64,000 nt of DNA from Pseudorhodoplanes sinuspersici (GTDB lineage: Bacteria > Pseudomonadota > Alphaproteobacteria > Rhizobiales > Xanthobacteraceae): positions 1,792,501 through 1,856,500 of the forward strand of contig NZ_CP021112.1 of assembly GCF_002119765.1 (NCBI RefSeq). The letters run 5' to 3'. Within the stretch, counting starts at the first letter, position 1. Each line of letters begins with the position of its first letter. A program made the translations under genes and the position numbers. The notes below the pieces were generated by a model. That model worked only from the letters and a program-made list of their open reading frames with translations, did not search any database and was not told where the DNA came from. Shown in pieces: positions 28,059 through 36,936 of this stretch.

Positions 28059-28107
28059 GAGCATGATGCCGAAAAGTGCGACGCGGTTTTCGGACAACAT
28101 CATGCTC
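28059..28107. repeat. palindromic repeat in the dnaK-dnaJ gap, family B (GAGCATGATG)
   Basis: GAGCATGATGCCGAAAAGTG with inverse GGTTTTCGGACAACATCATGCTC, a 49-base palindrome. Units with this sequence are widespread in rhizobial genomes. It lies 46 bases before the dnaJ start. Confidence 0.85.
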
Positions 28108-28153
28108 TAACGCATTAAAATCGGTCACGATCGTGATCGAGGGACGTTAGCTG

Positions 28154-29293
28154 ATGTCGAAGCGCTGCTATTACGAAACTCTCAGCGTCAGCCGCACGGC
28201 AACCGACAGCGAGATCAAAAGTTCATTCCGCAAGCTCGCGATGCAATGGCATCCCGATCGCAACAAGGGCGATGCGTCGAGCGAGGCGAGATTCAAGGAA
28301 ATCAACGAAGCCTATGACGTCCTGAAAGACGGCGACCGCCGGGCGGCCTATGACCGTTTCGGTCATGCCGCCTTCGAGCAGGGCAATGGAGCCAGCGCGC
28401 ACGGCTTCGGCAACGATTTCGGCTCGGCTTTTTCCGATATCTTCGAAGGCATCTTCGGCATGGCCGGTGCGCGCAGCCGCTCGTCGGGCGGGCGCGAGCG
28501 CGGCGCCGATCTCCGTTACAACATGGAGATCACGCTGGAGGATGCCTATTACGGCAAGACCGCCGAAATCCACATCCCGACATCCGTCACCTGCGAAACC
28601 TGTTCGGGCTCCGGCGCCAAGGCCGGAACGCGCCCGAAGACCTGCGGCACGTGCGGCGGTATGGGCCGGGTGCGGCAGGCGCAGGGCTTCTTCACGCTCG
28701 AACGGACCTGCCCGTCCTGTCAGGGCCGCGGGCAGGTGATCGAGGACCCCTGCCCGTCCTGCTCCGGGTCCGGGCGCGTAACGCGCGAGCGCATGCTGTC
28801 GGTCAACATCCCGCAGGGCGTGGAAGACGGCACCCGTATCCGGCTTGCTGGCGAAGGCGAGGCGGGCGTGCGCGGCGGCGGCGCGGGCGATCTCTACATT
28901 TTCCTGTCGCTGGCCTCGCATCCGATCTTCCAGCGCGATGGCGCCGATCTGCATTGCCGTGTGCCGGTCTCCATGGTCACCGCCGCGCTTGGCGGCGAAT
29001 TCGAGGTGCCTGCGATCGATGGTGCGCGCAACAAGGTGAAGGTGCCGGCTGGGACGCAATCGGGCCGACGCTTCCGCTTGCAGGGCAAAGGTATGCCCAT
29101 CCTGCGTTCCAAGCAGACCGGCGATATGTACGTCCAGGTTGTGGTGGAAACGCCGCAGAATCTCACCAAGCGTCAGCGCGAATTACTGCAGGAATTTCAA
29201 AAGCTCTCCTCGACCGAGACCCAGCCGGAATCGACCGGTTTCTTCACGCGAGTGAAGGAACTTTTCGACGGGCTCGGCAATCGTCCGGATTGA
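28154..29293 (+). CDS. dnaJ: co-chaperone DnaJ (Hsp40)
   Basis: DnaJ of 379 residues. The J domain begins [20 protein letters not shown] and has the HPD triad in [13 protein letters not shown] Gly/Phe-rich linker follows, then four CxxCxGxG zinc repeats ([32 protein letters not shown]). The C-terminal client-binding domain contains [15 protein letters not shown]. The start ATG is clear. It lies 225 bases after dnaK; two palindromic repeats and a TCACGATCGTGA palindrome (28125-28136) fill the gap, so dnaJ may need its own promoter as well as read-through. Confidence 0.98.
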   Translation: MSKRCYYETLSVSRTATDSEIKSSFRKLAMQWHPDRNKGDASSEARFKEINEAYDVLKDGDRRAAYDRFGHAAFEQGNGASAHGFGNDFGSAFSDIFEGIFGMAGARSRSSGGRERGADLRYNMEITLEDAYYGKTAEIHIPTSVTCETCSGSGAKAGTRPKTCGTCGGMGRVRQAQGFFTLERTCPSCQGRGQVIEDPCPSCSGSGRVTRERMLSVNIPQGVEDGTRIRLAGEGEAGVRGGGAGDLYIFLSLASHPIFQRDGADLHCRVPVSMVTAALGGEFEVPAIDGARNKVKVPAGTQSGRRFRLQGKGMPILRSKQTGDMYVQVVVETPQNLTKRQRELLQEFQKLSSTETQPESTGFFTRVKELFDGLGNRPD

Positions 29294-29311
29294 ATACAAG
29301 CATCCCGGCGG

Positions 29312-29343
29312 GGATACTTGGCGGCCAGGATACTTGGCGGCAT
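29312..29343. repeat. 16-bp tandem direct repeat after dnaJ
   Basis: GGATACTTGGCGG occurs at 29312-29324 and again at 29328-29340, in two nearly identical 16-base units. It lies in the gap between dnaJ and pmtA. No function is evident. Confidence 0.7.
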
Positions 29344-29413
29344 AGTCTAAACCGGCTATGCCTTGGGTGGGTCACAATAGTTTCACAAACGTAACGGCCA
29401 AGAACCCCAGTCC

Positions 29414-30025
29414 ATGCGTCCACAATCCTCCCTCGCCGAAAAAAAGGGCCTTCGCCTCGACGACGAGGTGAGGTTCATCCGTTCGTGGCTGGAAAAGCCG
29501 CTGGCGATCGGCGCCGTGACGCCGTCCGGGCGAGTGCTGGCGCGGACTATGGCGCGTTATGTGGATACCAAGATTCCAGGTCCCGTGATCGAGCTTGGGC
29601 CGGGTACCGGTCCCGTCACCGAAGCGCTGGTGGCGCGCGGTGTAGCGCCGCACCGGCTGGTGCTGGTCGAGTTCAATCCATCCTTCTGCCGCATCCTGCG
29701 TGCGCGCTACCCGGAAGCCACGGTGCTGCAGGGCGATGCCTACAGCCTGAAACGCACGCTCGGTGAGATGCTGCAGCAGCCGGCTGCTGCCGTGGTTTCG
29801 GGGCTGCCGCTGCTGACCAAGCCGATGCGCACGCGTCTACGGCTGATCAACGAAGCCTTCGGCCTGATGCATCGCGACGCAGCCTTTGTGCAGTTCACCT
29901 ATTCGATGGCGGCGCCGCCGATCCCGAAAGGCCTGTCGCGTGTCCAGACCGAAGCCTCCGAGCGTATCTGGATGAACCTGCCGCCCGCGCGCGTGTGGGT
30001 CTATCGCAAGGCTCTGGTTTCCTAG
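29414..30025 (+). CDS. pmtA: phospholipid N-methyltransferase (PmtA-like)
   Basis: SAM-dependent methyltransferase of 203 residues, similar to the Rhodobacter/Sinorhizobium-type PmtA that converts phosphatidylethanolamine stepwise to phosphatidylcholine. SAM-binding motif I is VIELGPGTGPVTEAL, and the acidic residue after the next strand is in LVLVEFNPSFCRIL. The N-terminus FIRSWLEKPLAIGAVTPSGRVLA is typical. The protein should associate with the inner membrane face. It starts 120 bases after dnaJ and is probably separate from the chaperone genes. A related rRNA adenine dimethylase-like function is less likely given the lipid-type N-terminus. Confidence 0.88.
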   Translation: MRPQSSLAEKKGLRLDDEVRFIRSWLEKPLAIGAVTPSGRVLARTMARYVDTKIPGPVIELGPGTGPVTEALVARGVAPHRLVLVEFNPSFCRILRARYPEATVLQGDAYSLKRTLGEMLQQPAAAVVSGLPLLTKPMRTRLRLINEAFGLMHRDAAFVQFTYSMAAPPIPKGLSRVQTEASERIWMNLPPARVWVYRKALVS

Positions 30026-30050
30026 GATCGGACCGGACCCGTCTCTCTTT

Positions 30051-30139
30051 TCCGTTCATCCCCGCGAAAGCGGGGATCCAGGCTTCCTTGGAAGCTGTGC
30101 AGAACATTTTCTGGGTCCCCGCTTTCGCGAGGACGAACG
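30051..30139. repeat. REP composite between pmtA and the flavin reductase gene
   Basis: Two inward-facing arms, TCATCCCCGCGAAAGCGGGGAT and GGGTCCCCGCTTTCGCGAGGAC, separated by about 40 bases and flanked by TCCGTTC/GAACGG. Both arms carry the same hairpin in inverted orientation. Confidence 0.8.
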
Positions 30140-30190
30140 GCTCATGAGGCGTGTCGACTCTCGCGAAATCCACGCTAAAACCTCCCCACC

Positions 30191-30772
30191 ATGCCCGTTC
30201 CCAAAATCCTCGTCTTTGCCGGGTCGGTCCGCACCGGTTCCATGAATGCGCAACTGGCCGCACGCGCCGCGAAGGAATTCGCGTTGGCGGGCGCGGATAC
30301 GACGCATATCTCGCTGCTCGATTATCCGATGCCGATCTATGACGGCGATCTCGAGAGCCGGTCCGGTCCGCCGGAAGCGGCGATCATGCTGAAGAAGATG
30401 ATGCAGCAGCATCAGGGCATCTTTATCGCCAGCCCCGAATACAATGCATCGGTCACACCGCTGCTGAAGAACACGCTCGACTGGGTGTCGCGTGTGCGTG
30501 AAGGCCGCGAGGCGCCTTTGGCGGTCTACAAGGATCGCGCCTTCGCGCTGGGTGGTGCATCGAACGGACAATATGGCGCGATGCGCTCGCTGCTGGCTGC
30601 GCGGCAAGTTCTCGAGATCGGCTGTGGTGCGCTGGTCATTCCTGAGCAGATCGCGGTGTCGCGTGCCGCGGACGCTTTCGACGAGATGGATGATTTCAAG
30701 GACGAGGCGAACAGCAAGCGCCTGAAGGGCGTCGTGCAGAGCCTCATTCAATTTGCGAGTCACTACACATGA
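30191..30772 (+). CDS. NADPH-dependent FMN reductase family protein
   Basis: Flavodoxin-fold reductase of 193 residues, of the type that includes chromate and azo reductases. The phosphate-binding loop is [15 protein letters not shown], and the [23 protein letters not shown] segment is the family signature, followed by [16 protein letters not shown]. It uses NAD(P)H to reduce FMN and, in some members, quinones. Its TGA stop overlaps the pyrF ATG (ATGA, 30769-30772), so the two are translationally coupled. The physiological substrate is unknown. Confidence 0.92.
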   Translation: MPVPKILVFAGSVRTGSMNAQLAARAAKEFALAGADTTHISLLDYPMPIYDGDLESRSGPPEAAIMLKKMMQQHQGIFIASPEYNASVTPLLKNTLDWVSRVREGREAPLAVYKDRAFALGGASNGQYGAMRSLLAARQVLEIGCGALVIPEQIAVSRAADAFDEMDDFKDEANSKRLKGVVQSLIQFASHYT

Positions 30773-31485
30773 CGGCTGCCAGCAAGAACGTTTCGCCGCG
30801 CGAACGCGTCATCGTCGCGCTCGATCTGCCGTCGGTAAAGGACGCGCAGGTGCTGGTGAAGCAGCTCGGCGACAGCATCTCTTTCTACAAGATCGGCTAT
30901 CAGCTGGGTTATGCCGGCGGCCTCGACTTCGCGCGTGAACTGATCGCGGACGGCAAGCAGATCTTTTTCGATCTCAAGCTGCACGACATCGGCAATACGG
31001 TGAACAAGGGCGTCGAAAGCATCGTCAAAACCGGCGCGACCTTTCTGACCGTGCATGCCTATCCGCAGACGATGAAGGCGGCGCTCGATGCCAGCCGTGG
31101 TTCGCCGTTGAAGATTTTGGCGGTGACGATCCTTACTTCTTACAATGATGGCGATGTCACGGATGCCGGCTATGTCGGCAATGCGCGACAACAAGTCGAA
31201 CGTAAGAGTTTGCAGGCCTGCGAACTCGGCATCGACGGCATCGTCTGCTCGGCGGAAGAATCCGCAATGCTCCGGCCTTTGATCGGCAACGATCGTCTGC
31301 TGGTGACGCCCGGCATCCGACCAGCTGGCGCGGATATCGGCGACCAGAAACGCATCATGACGCCGGCTGCGGCGATCAAGGCGGGTTCGGATTATCTCGT
31401 GGTCGGTCGGCCGATCACCGGCGTTGCCGATCCGAAAGCTTCGGCCGATGCCATCGTGCGCGAAGTCGCACAGGCAACATCCTAA
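30769..31485 (+). CDS. pyrF: orotidine-5'-phosphate decarboxylase
   Basis: PyrF converts OMP to UMP, the last step of UMP synthesis. The 238-residue product has the catalytic Asp-Lys-Asp network in [17 protein letters not shown] and the phosphate-binding C-terminal [20 protein letters not shown]. It overlaps the flavin reductase gene by four bases and is followed by the DUF1330 gene after 10 bases, forming a compact operon. Confidence 0.97.
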   Translation: MTAASKNVSPRERVIVALDLPSVKDAQVLVKQLGDSISFYKIGYQLGYAGGLDFARELIADGKQIFFDLKLHDIGNTVNKGVESIVKTGATFLTVHAYPQTMKAALDASRGSPLKILAVTILTSYNDGDVTDAGYVGNARQQVERKSLQACELGIDGIVCSAEESAMLRPLIGNDRLLVTPGIRPAGADIGDQKRIMTPAAAIKAGSDYLVVGRPITGVADPKASADAIVREVAQATS

Positions 31486-31495
31486 GGGGGTAACG

Positions 31496-31798
31496 ATGCC
31501 AAAGGGTTATTGGATCGGACGCGTCGATGTTCACAACGACGAAGGCTATAAGCCTTATACACTGGCGAACCCGGCCATCTTTGCCAAATACGGCGCCCGC
31601 TTTCTGGTGCGTGGCGGCCCGTTTGAAAACCCGGAAGGCGAAGCACGCAGCCGCAACGTGGTGATTGAGTTTCCGGATTATGCGACTGCGCTGGCCTGCT
31701 ACAACTCGCCGGAATATCAGGCCAACCTGAAAGTGCGGCAGCCGCATTCGATCGCCGACATCGTCATCATCGAAGGATATGACGCGCCGCAGTCTTAG
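31496..31798 (+). CDS. DUF1330 family protein
   Basis: A 100-residue protein of the DUF1330 family, with a dimeric ferredoxin-like alpha/beta-barrel fold and no firm function. The start MPKGYWIGRVDVHNDEGYKPY and the segments KYGARFLVRGGPFENPEG and RNVVIEFPDYATALACYNSPEYQ are characteristic. The ATG at 31496 has GGGGG 5 nt upstream. It follows pyrF by 10 bases and precedes the GNAT gene by 9, so all are likely to be in one transcript. Confidence 0.93.
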   Translation: MPKGYWIGRVDVHNDEGYKPYTLANPAIFAKYGARFLVRGGPFENPEGEARSRNVVIEFPDYATALACYNSPEYQANLKVRQPHSIADIVIIEGYDAPQS

Positions 31799-31807
31799 AG
31801 CTCGCTT

Positions 31808-32257
31808 ATGGTCTATGAACTGGCAGTGGTCGCGACCGCAGACGATCTTGATCGATACCACGCGATTCGACGCGCCGAGCTGTTCGAGGCGCGCAGCCGT
31901 CGTGATTACGACAGCGCGCATCCCGACGAGATCAAGCCAAACCACTTCCGGCTGCTCTTGAAGTGCAATGGTATTGGGGTCGCAACCACGCGCTTCGACC
32001 TGTTGGGCGACGGCGTGGCGGCGCTTCGCCTCGTCGCAGTGACGCGCGCGGAACAACGGAGAGGCTATGGCCGCGTGCTGGCGGATTTGATCGAAGCCCT
32101 CGCGCGGCAGAAGGGTATATCGAAGCTGGTCGTGAATGCAGCGCCGGACGCTATCGGCTATTACGAGCGCATGGGTTTTGTCAGGGAGGCCTGGGACCCG
32201 GCGGAGCTTGTCGGCATCTCGGCTGACAGCATACAGATGGCGAAATATCTTGAGTGA
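31808..32257 (+). CDS. GNAT family N-acetyltransferase
   Basis: A 149-residue GCN5-related acetyltransferase. The acetyl-CoA pyrophosphate loop is TRAEQRRGYGRVLADLI (Q/RxxGxG/A), and the C-terminal KLVVNAAPDAIGYYERMGFVREA is typical. The N-terminal strand VYELAVVATADDLDRYHAIR contributes substrate contacts. The substrate cannot be predicted. It is 9 bases after the DUF1330 gene and about 50 before dapB. Confidence 0.92.
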   Translation: MVYELAVVATADDLDRYHAIRRAELFEARSRRDYDSAHPDEIKPNHFRLLLKCNGIGVATTRFDLLGDGVAALRLVAVTRAEQRRGYGRVLADLIEALARQKGISKLVVNAAPDAIGYYERMGFVREAWDPAELVGISADSIQMAKYLE

Positions 32258-32311
32258 GCTTTCCTAGGATGACCCAAGCCGGTATATCCGCGCGACCGTG
32301 GAGCTATGGCA

Positions 32312-33127
32312 ATGTCTGACATGCGATTGATCGTGGCAGGAGCAAGCGGCCGCATGGGGCGGACGCTGGTGCGGGCCATTGCCGAAACCAAAGGCGTGAC
32401 GCTGTGCGGCGCGCTGGAGCAGGCGGGCTCGCCGATGATCGGTCGCAATGCCAGCGATCTTGCCGGTGTCGGCGGTGAGGACATTCTCGTCACCGACGAT
32501 ACTGAAAGGCTGATGTCGCATGCCGACGGCATCATCGATTTCACGGCTCCCCACGCCACTGTCGACCATGCCAAGCTCGCGGCCAAGGCCGGCATCGCGC
32601 ACATTATCGGCACGACAGGCTTTTCAGCTGACGACGAAGCCGCGATCGTGCAAGCGGCCAAGCGCGCGGTGATCGTCAAGTCTGGCAACATGAGCCTTGG
32701 CGTCAATCTGCTGGCCGCGCTGGTGAAGCGTGTGGCGAAGACGCTGGATGAGGATTTCGATATCGAGGTGCTCGAAATGCATCACAACAAGAAAGTCGAT
32801 GCGCCGTCCGGCACGGCTTTGCTGCTCGGCCGTGCGGCAGCGGAAGGTCGTGGTATCAGCCTCGATCAGCGATCGGTGCGCTCGCGCGATGGCCATACCG
32901 GCGCGCGTCAGGCCGGCGATATCGGTTTTGCCACTTTGCGCGGCGGTACGGTGGTCGGCGACCACACGGTCATTTTCGCCGGCACCGCCGAACGCATCGA
33001 GCTTGGTCATAAAGCCGAGGATCGCATGATCTTCGCGCGCGGCGCGGTGAAGGCCGCGCTGTGGGCCAACGGCAAGAAGCCCGGGCTTTATTCGATGGCC
33101 GATGTGCTGGGGCTGACCGACTTCTAG
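32312..33127 (+). CDS. dapB: 4-hydroxy-tetrahydrodipicolinate reductase
   Basis: DapB makes tetrahydrodipicolinate in the lysine and diaminopimelate pathway. The product is 271 residues. The NAD(P)H loop is [18 protein letters not shown], and the catalytic signature is [29 protein letters not shown] and [11 protein letters not shown] are also present. The ATG at 32312 ([11 protein letters not shown]) is chosen because GGAG lies 8 nt upstream; ATG 32306 would leave only 2 nt. It is followed by gpmA. Confidence 0.97.
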   Translation: MSDMRLIVAGASGRMGRTLVRAIAETKGVTLCGALEQAGSPMIGRNASDLAGVGGEDILVTDDTERLMSHADGIIDFTAPHATVDHAKLAAKAGIAHIIGTTGFSADDEAAIVQAAKRAVIVKSGNMSLGVNLLAALVKRVAKTLDEDFDIEVLEMHHNKKVDAPSGTALLLGRAAAEGRGISLDQRSVRSRDGHTGARQAGDIGFATLRGGTVVGDHTVIFAGTAERIELGHKAEDRMIFARGAVKAALWANGKKPGLYSMADVLGLTDF

Positions 33128-33132
33128 CGTCG

Positions 33133-33156
33133 ACCCTCTCCCTTCAGGGGGAGGTG
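33133..33156. repeat. short CCTCTCCC/GGGGGAGG hairpin repeat between dapB and gpmA
   Basis: ACCCTCTCCCTTCAGGGGGA forms a stem of about 8 base pairs with a TTCAG-like loop. It resembles the repeat at 1024-1049. It overlaps the region just upstream of the gpmA ribosome site. Confidence 0.4.
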
Positions 33157-33177
33157 AAGAAAGAGAGTGAACTGACA

Positions 33178-33801
33178 ATGTCCGAACGTCTTCTCGTGCT
33201 CCTGCGTCATGGCCAGAGCGAATGGAATCTGAAGAACCTGTTCACCGGGTGGCGCGATGTCGATCTGACCGAGCAGGGCGTCAAGGAAGCGAAAGAGGCC
33301 GGCCGCAAGCTGAAAGCGGAAGGCATCACTTTCGACATTGCCTATACCTCGGCGCTGAAGCGCGCTCAGCGCACGCTCGATCTTGCGCTTGCCGAGATGG
33401 GGCAGACCGGCATTCCGATCATCCGCGATCAGGCGTTGAACGAGCGCGATTACGGCGACTTGTCCGGACTCAACAAGGACGATGCCCGCAAGAAATGGGG
33501 TGAGGAGCAGGTGCATATCTGGCGCCGCTCGTATGATATCGCGCCTCCCGGCGGCGAATCGCTGCGCGACACCCTGGCGCGCACGCTGCCCTATTACGTG
33601 CAGGAGATTCTGCCGAATGTGCTGCGCGGCCAGCGCACGGTGATTGCCGCGCATGGCAATTCATTGCGCGCACTGGTGATGGTGCTGGAAAAGCTGTCAC
33701 CCGAAGGCATTCTGAAGCGCGAGATCGCCACCGGCGTGCCGATCATCTACCGGCTCAATGCCGATGCGACGGTGGAATCGATCAAGGATCTGGCGGCCTG
33801 A
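33178..33801 (+). CDS. gpmA: 2,3-bisphosphoglycerate-dependent phosphoglycerate mutase
   Basis: Glycolytic mutase interconverting 3- and 2-phosphoglycerate. The 207-residue product has the phosphohistidine motif [25 protein letters not shown], the acidic [14 protein letters not shown] segment, and the second histidine in [11 protein letters not shown]. It is the shorter alphaproteobacterial form. The ATG at 33178 begins [12 protein letters not shown]; longer frames would cover the repeat. It is convergent with the next gene, with only three bases between stop codons. Confidence 0.97.
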   Translation: MSERLLVLLRHGQSEWNLKNLFTGWRDVDLTEQGVKEAKEAGRKLKAEGITFDIAYTSALKRAQRTLDLALAEMGQTGIPIIRDQALNERDYGDLSGLNKDDARKKWGEEQVHIWRRSYDIAPPGGESLRDTLARTLPYYVQEILPNVLRGQRTVIAAHGNSLRALVMVLEKLSPEGILKREIATGVPIIYRLNADATVESIKDLAA

Positions 33802-33804
33802 ATT

Positions 33805-34707
33805 TCAGGATACCTGTCCCGCTTCCCAGCCGAGCATGGCGCGCTTGCGTGTCAGGCCCCAGTGATAGCCGGTGAGCTCACCGCTCTTGCCGATCACGCG
33901 ATGGCACGGCACGACGAAGCTGATCGGGTTCTTGCCGACGGCGGCGCCGACGGCGCGCGCCGCTTTCGGTGACTCGAGTTTGCAGGCGATGTCCGAGTAG
34001 GTCGTGAAGCGGCCCATCGGAATCTTCAAAAGCGTCTCCCAGACACGCACCTCGAAATCGGTGCCGATCAGCACCACACGCAGCGGCTGGTCGGCACGCC
34101 AGAGATTCGGATCGAAGATGCGGGCCGCCAATGGCGCGGTGCCTTGTGTGTCTTCGACATAGGTCGCCTTCGGCCAGCGGCGCATCATATCGGCCAGCGC
34201 TTCTTGTTCGCCACCGGGATCGGCCAGCGCGACGCCGGCGAGGCCGCGCGGCGCTGCGATCACCAGCGCCTGGCCAAAGGGCGATGCATGAAAGCCGTAA
34301 CGCATCTCGAGGCCTTCAGCGCCAGACTTCCACTCGCCGGGCGACATCGATTCATGGGTGACGAACAGGTCATGCAGCCGGCCCGGCCCGGACAGGCCGA
34401 CCTCGTATGTTGCTTCGAGCACGCTCGCGGAATCGCGCAGAAGGCCACGCGCATAATCCAGCGTCAGCGCCTGCAGGAACGCCTTGGGCGTCAATCCGGC
34501 CCAGCGGCGGAACAGGTGATGCAGTTCGGTCGGCGTCACCTTGGCGGCCTCGGCGATAGTGTCGATATCGGGCTGCTGGCGCCAGTTGCCGCGGATATGG
34601 GCGATGGCGCGGCGGACCACGTCGTAATCGTCAGCGGCGGTAACCAGCGACGCGATATCATGAACGCGATCTGGAGAGAGCATGGCTGAACTCGTTGTTC
34701 TCATCAT
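33805..34707 (-). CDS. Ada-like methylated-DNA-protein-cysteine methyltransferase with AraC-type domain
   Basis: A 300-residue fusion of an N-terminal AraC-type helix-turn-helix (AHIRGNWRQQPDIDTIAEAAKVTPTELHHLFRRW region) and a C-terminal O6-alkylguanine methyltransferase domain. The acceptor cysteine is in SFVVPCHRVIGKSG, followed by GYHWGLTRKRAML; the helix motif ESPKAARAVGAAVGKNP is also present. The zinc-binding, methylphosphotriester-sensing domain of E. coli Ada is missing, so it may repair O6-methylguanine and bind DNA without that sensor. The start ATG ATG at 34707 or 34704 is likely. Convergent with gpmA. Confidence 0.93.
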   Translation of the reverse strand: MMRTTSSAMLSPDRVHDIASLVTAADDYDVVRRAIAHIRGNWRQQPDIDTIAEAAKVTPTELHHLFRRWAGLTPKAFLQALTLDYARGLLRDSASVLEATYEVGLSGPGRLHDLFVTHESMSPGEWKSGAEGLEMRYGFHASPFGQALVIAAPRGLAGVALADPGGEQEALADMMRRWPKATYVEDTQGTAPLAARIFDPNLWRADQPLRVVLIGTDFEVRVWETLLKIPMGRFTTYSDIACKLESPKAARAVGAAVGKNPISFVVPCHRVIGKSGELTGYHWGLTRKRAMLGWEAGQVS

Positions 34708-34761
34708 CTCCCGTCCAGATAATCGCGTATTCCGGCCCGAGCCACCCGATTTCTAGGAGCA

Positions 34762-35277
34762 TTACACCAGCGCGGGGTTGCGATCCGGCCCGCGCCGGGC
34801 CGCCGCGAGTGCTGCCTGTAAGGCATTGCCAAAGCTCTCTTTTTCGTCCGGGCCGAGGAAGGAGGCGATCGGCACCGATTCGCCGCGCGAGACCAGATGC
34901 AGCTTCTGCACCCCGAAATCCTCGTCAACCACCCGCTCAACCCGCACCCAGAGCGGGTTGCAGCGCCATTCGGTCATCGCGCCCTTGGCGCTCACTTTGC
35001 GGAAAATCAGCTCGGTCGGAGTGACGATGATCCGCTCATAGGCGCGGCCGGCGCGGTAATTGGCGCGGAAGGCCCAGTAGATCAGCGCCACGTCCAACCC
35101 GAATATTCCGGTGACCGGCCAGGCGCCGGCCATCAGGAAAACCAGCCCGGCGATGAAGCTCACGCCGGCAACCAATAGCATGACGATCACAAAGCCGCTT
35201 TGCCCGAGCGAGCGATTCGGGGTCATCACGGCGGAAAACAATGTGGGTTCTGAATTCGGATCGTTGTCCACATTCAT
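34762..35277 (-). CDS. DUF2244 family membrane protein
   Basis: A 171-residue inner-membrane protein of the DUF2244 family. After a polar start (MNVDNDPNSEPTLFSAVMTPNRSL) two helices follow, GFVIVMLLVAGVSFIAGLVF and WPVTGIFGLDVALIYWAF, then a cytoplasmic beta-rich domain with VTPTELIFRKVSAKG and RVVDEDFGVQKLHLVSRG. The ATG at 35277 is preceded by GGGAG at 3 nt. It is divergent from nth, the gap being 21 bases. The function is unknown. Confidence 0.9.
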   Translation of the reverse strand: MNVDNDPNSEPTLFSAVMTPNRSLGQSGFVIVMLLVAGVSFIAGLVFLMAGAWPVTGIFGLDVALIYWAFRANYRAGRAYERIIVTPTELIFRKVSAKGAMTEWRCNPLWVRVERVVDEDFGVQKLHLVSRGESVPIASFLGPDEKESFGNALQAALAAARRGPDRNPALV

Positions 35278-35298
35278 AGCTCCCAATATAGGGGAGAA

Positions 35299-36105
35299 AT
35301 GGTTCGAAAAACGACCCCCGCCAAACCCGTAGCCAAAAAGCGCAAGAAGGCCGCGAAGGCCGTTCAGGTGGTCAAAGCGGCAAAGGCGGGCAAGGCGGCA
35401 AAGCTGAAGCCGGAAAAGGCGCAGGCCAAGGCCGATTTTGAGGCCATGCACGGCGATATGCGGCCATGGACAAAGGCGGAAATCACCGAAGCCTTCCGGC
35501 GGTTTCAAAAGGTCGATCCAGAACCAAAAGGCGAATTACAGCACATCAACCCGTTCACACTGCTGATCGCGGTGGTGCTGTCGGCGCAGGCAACGGATGC
35601 CGGCGTGAACAAGGCGACGCCGGCTCTCTTCGCCGTCGCCGACACGCCGGAAAAAATGGTGAAGCTCGGCGAAGATCGCGTGCGCGATCTGATCAAGACG
35701 ATCGGCCTCTATCGCAACAAGGCCAAGAACGTCATTGCGCTGTCGGAAAAGCTGATTGTCGAGCATGGCGGCGTGGTGCCGAATGATCGTGGGGCGCTCG
35801 AAGCGCTGCCCGGGGTCGGGCGCAAAACTGCAAATGTCGTCCTCAACATGGCGTTCAATCAGCCGACCATGGCGGTCGATACGCATGTGTTTCGCGTATC
35901 GAACCGCACCGGATTGGCGCCAGGAAAGAATGTGCTCGAAGTCGAAATGAAGCTGGTGGAGGTCATCCCGGCCGAATTCATGATGCATGCGCATCACTGG
36001 CTGATCCTTCACGGACGTTACACATGCCTCGCGCGCAAGCCGCTCTGCGAGAAATGCATCATCGCGGATCTGTGCCGCTGGCCGGGGAAGTCCGTCGCCG
36101 CCTGA
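35299..36105 (+). CDS. nth: endonuclease III
   Basis: Base-excision-repair DNA glycosylase/AP lyase of 268 residues for oxidised pyrimidines. The helix-hairpin-helix with catalytic Lys is LPGVGRKTANVVLNMAF, the catalytic Asp is in AVDTHVFRVSNR, and the C-terminal [4Fe-4S] loop is CLARKPLCEKCIIADLC (C-x6-C-x2-C-x5-C). The first 45 residues are a Lys/Ala-rich tail (KKRKKAAKAVQVVKAAKA) not found in the E. coli enzyme, perhaps aiding DNA binding; an in-frame start near MHGDMRPWTKAEI is possible. Its stop codon directly abuts that of the next, convergent gene. Confidence 0.97.
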   Translation: MVRKTTPAKPVAKKRKKAAKAVQVVKAAKAGKAAKLKPEKAQAKADFEAMHGDMRPWTKAEITEAFRRFQKVDPEPKGELQHINPFTLLIAVVLSAQATDAGVNKATPALFAVADTPEKMVKLGEDRVRDLIKTIGLYRNKAKNVIALSEKLIVEHGGVVPNDRGALEALPGVGRKTANVVLNMAFNQPTMAVDTHVFRVSNRTGLAPGKNVLEVEMKLVEVIPAEFMMHAHHWLILHGRYTCLARKPLCEKCIIADLCRWPGKSVAA

Positions 36106-36837
36106 CTACGCTCGCGCTTCGACCATCGACGGTTTCCGTCCTGACAACTTCTTATGCAGATGCACCATCATCGCCATGCCAAACAACGGCGTTGCGAGAT
36201 TGACGATCGGGATCGATACGAACACCGCGATCAGAAGGCCGGCCGAAAACACGCTCGACTGATTGGCCTTGCGGAAGGCCTTGGCTTCCTCGACAGGACG
36301 AAAGCGCATCGCTGCGAGTTCGAAATATTCGCGGCTGAGAAGGTAGGCGGCGGCGATAAACAGAATGAGAAAGCCGAGCCCCGCGAACAGAATGAATGGC
36401 AGCGCCACAAGATAAATCAGGATCGCTACAAGTGCGGTCTTGCTGCCTTCGATCACCGATCGCACCAGCGGCAGAGGCTTTCCGACTGGATCGGCCGAAT
36501 AATATTCACGTTCGACCAACTCCGCGATCTCGTCGACGAAAAAGCTGCCGACGAACGCCGTCACCGCCGGCATCAGGAAGATGCCGCCGACTGCAATGCC
36601 AAGCGCTGTGGCGATCGAGGCAATCCAGATCGCCCAGGACAGCGGCGTATGTGCCGACGGGCCGATTGCGCCTTCCGCCCAGACGCCACCATAATTCACC
36701 ACCCAATCAAGACCCTTGTAGAGTCCGACGCCGATCAGGACGATCATGACGAGGGCGAGCAGCATCGACTTGATCAGCACCGACCGGAATGGCGGTGTGA
36801 ACATCTGCTGCAGCGCCTTGATGGCGGCGTCGAACAT
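36106..36837 (-). CDS. CysZ/EI24-type membrane protein
   Basis: A 243-residue integral membrane protein of the EI24 domain family, which includes the sulfate permease CysZ. About four to six hydrophobic segments are visible, such as SMLLALVMIVLIGVGLY, AIWIASIATALGIAVGGIFL, ALVAILIYLVALPFILFAGL and FSAGLLIAVFVSIPIVNLAT. The segment REYFELAAMRFRPVEEAKAF is typical of the family. Sulfate transport is possible, but no other sulfate genes are nearby. It is convergent with nth, with no bases between the stop codons. Confidence 0.85.
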   Translation of the reverse strand: MFDAAIKALQQMFTPPFRSVLIKSMLLALVMIVLIGVGLYKGLDWVVNYGGVWAEGAIGPSAHTPLSWAIWIASIATALGIAVGGIFLMPAVTAFVGSFFVDEIAELVEREYYSADPVGKPLPLVRSVIEGSKTALVAILIYLVALPFILFAGLGFLILFIAAAYLLSREYFELAAMRFRPVEEAKAFRKANQSSVFSAGLLIAVFVSIPIVNLATPLFGMAMMVHLHKKLSGRKPSMVEARA

Positions 36838-36936
36838 GGTGGTATCCTTCCAAGCCCTTCTTTATCGACGAGCAGAGATAAAGATATGGCCCACCAGCAC
36901 AAGACCGTGGACCATGAAACTTCGATGAAATTGGCG

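Noticed and set aside
30769-30772. Frameshift between the flavin reductase gene and pyrF
   Set aside because: The ATGA overlap joins two complete proteins; this is ordinary translational coupling.
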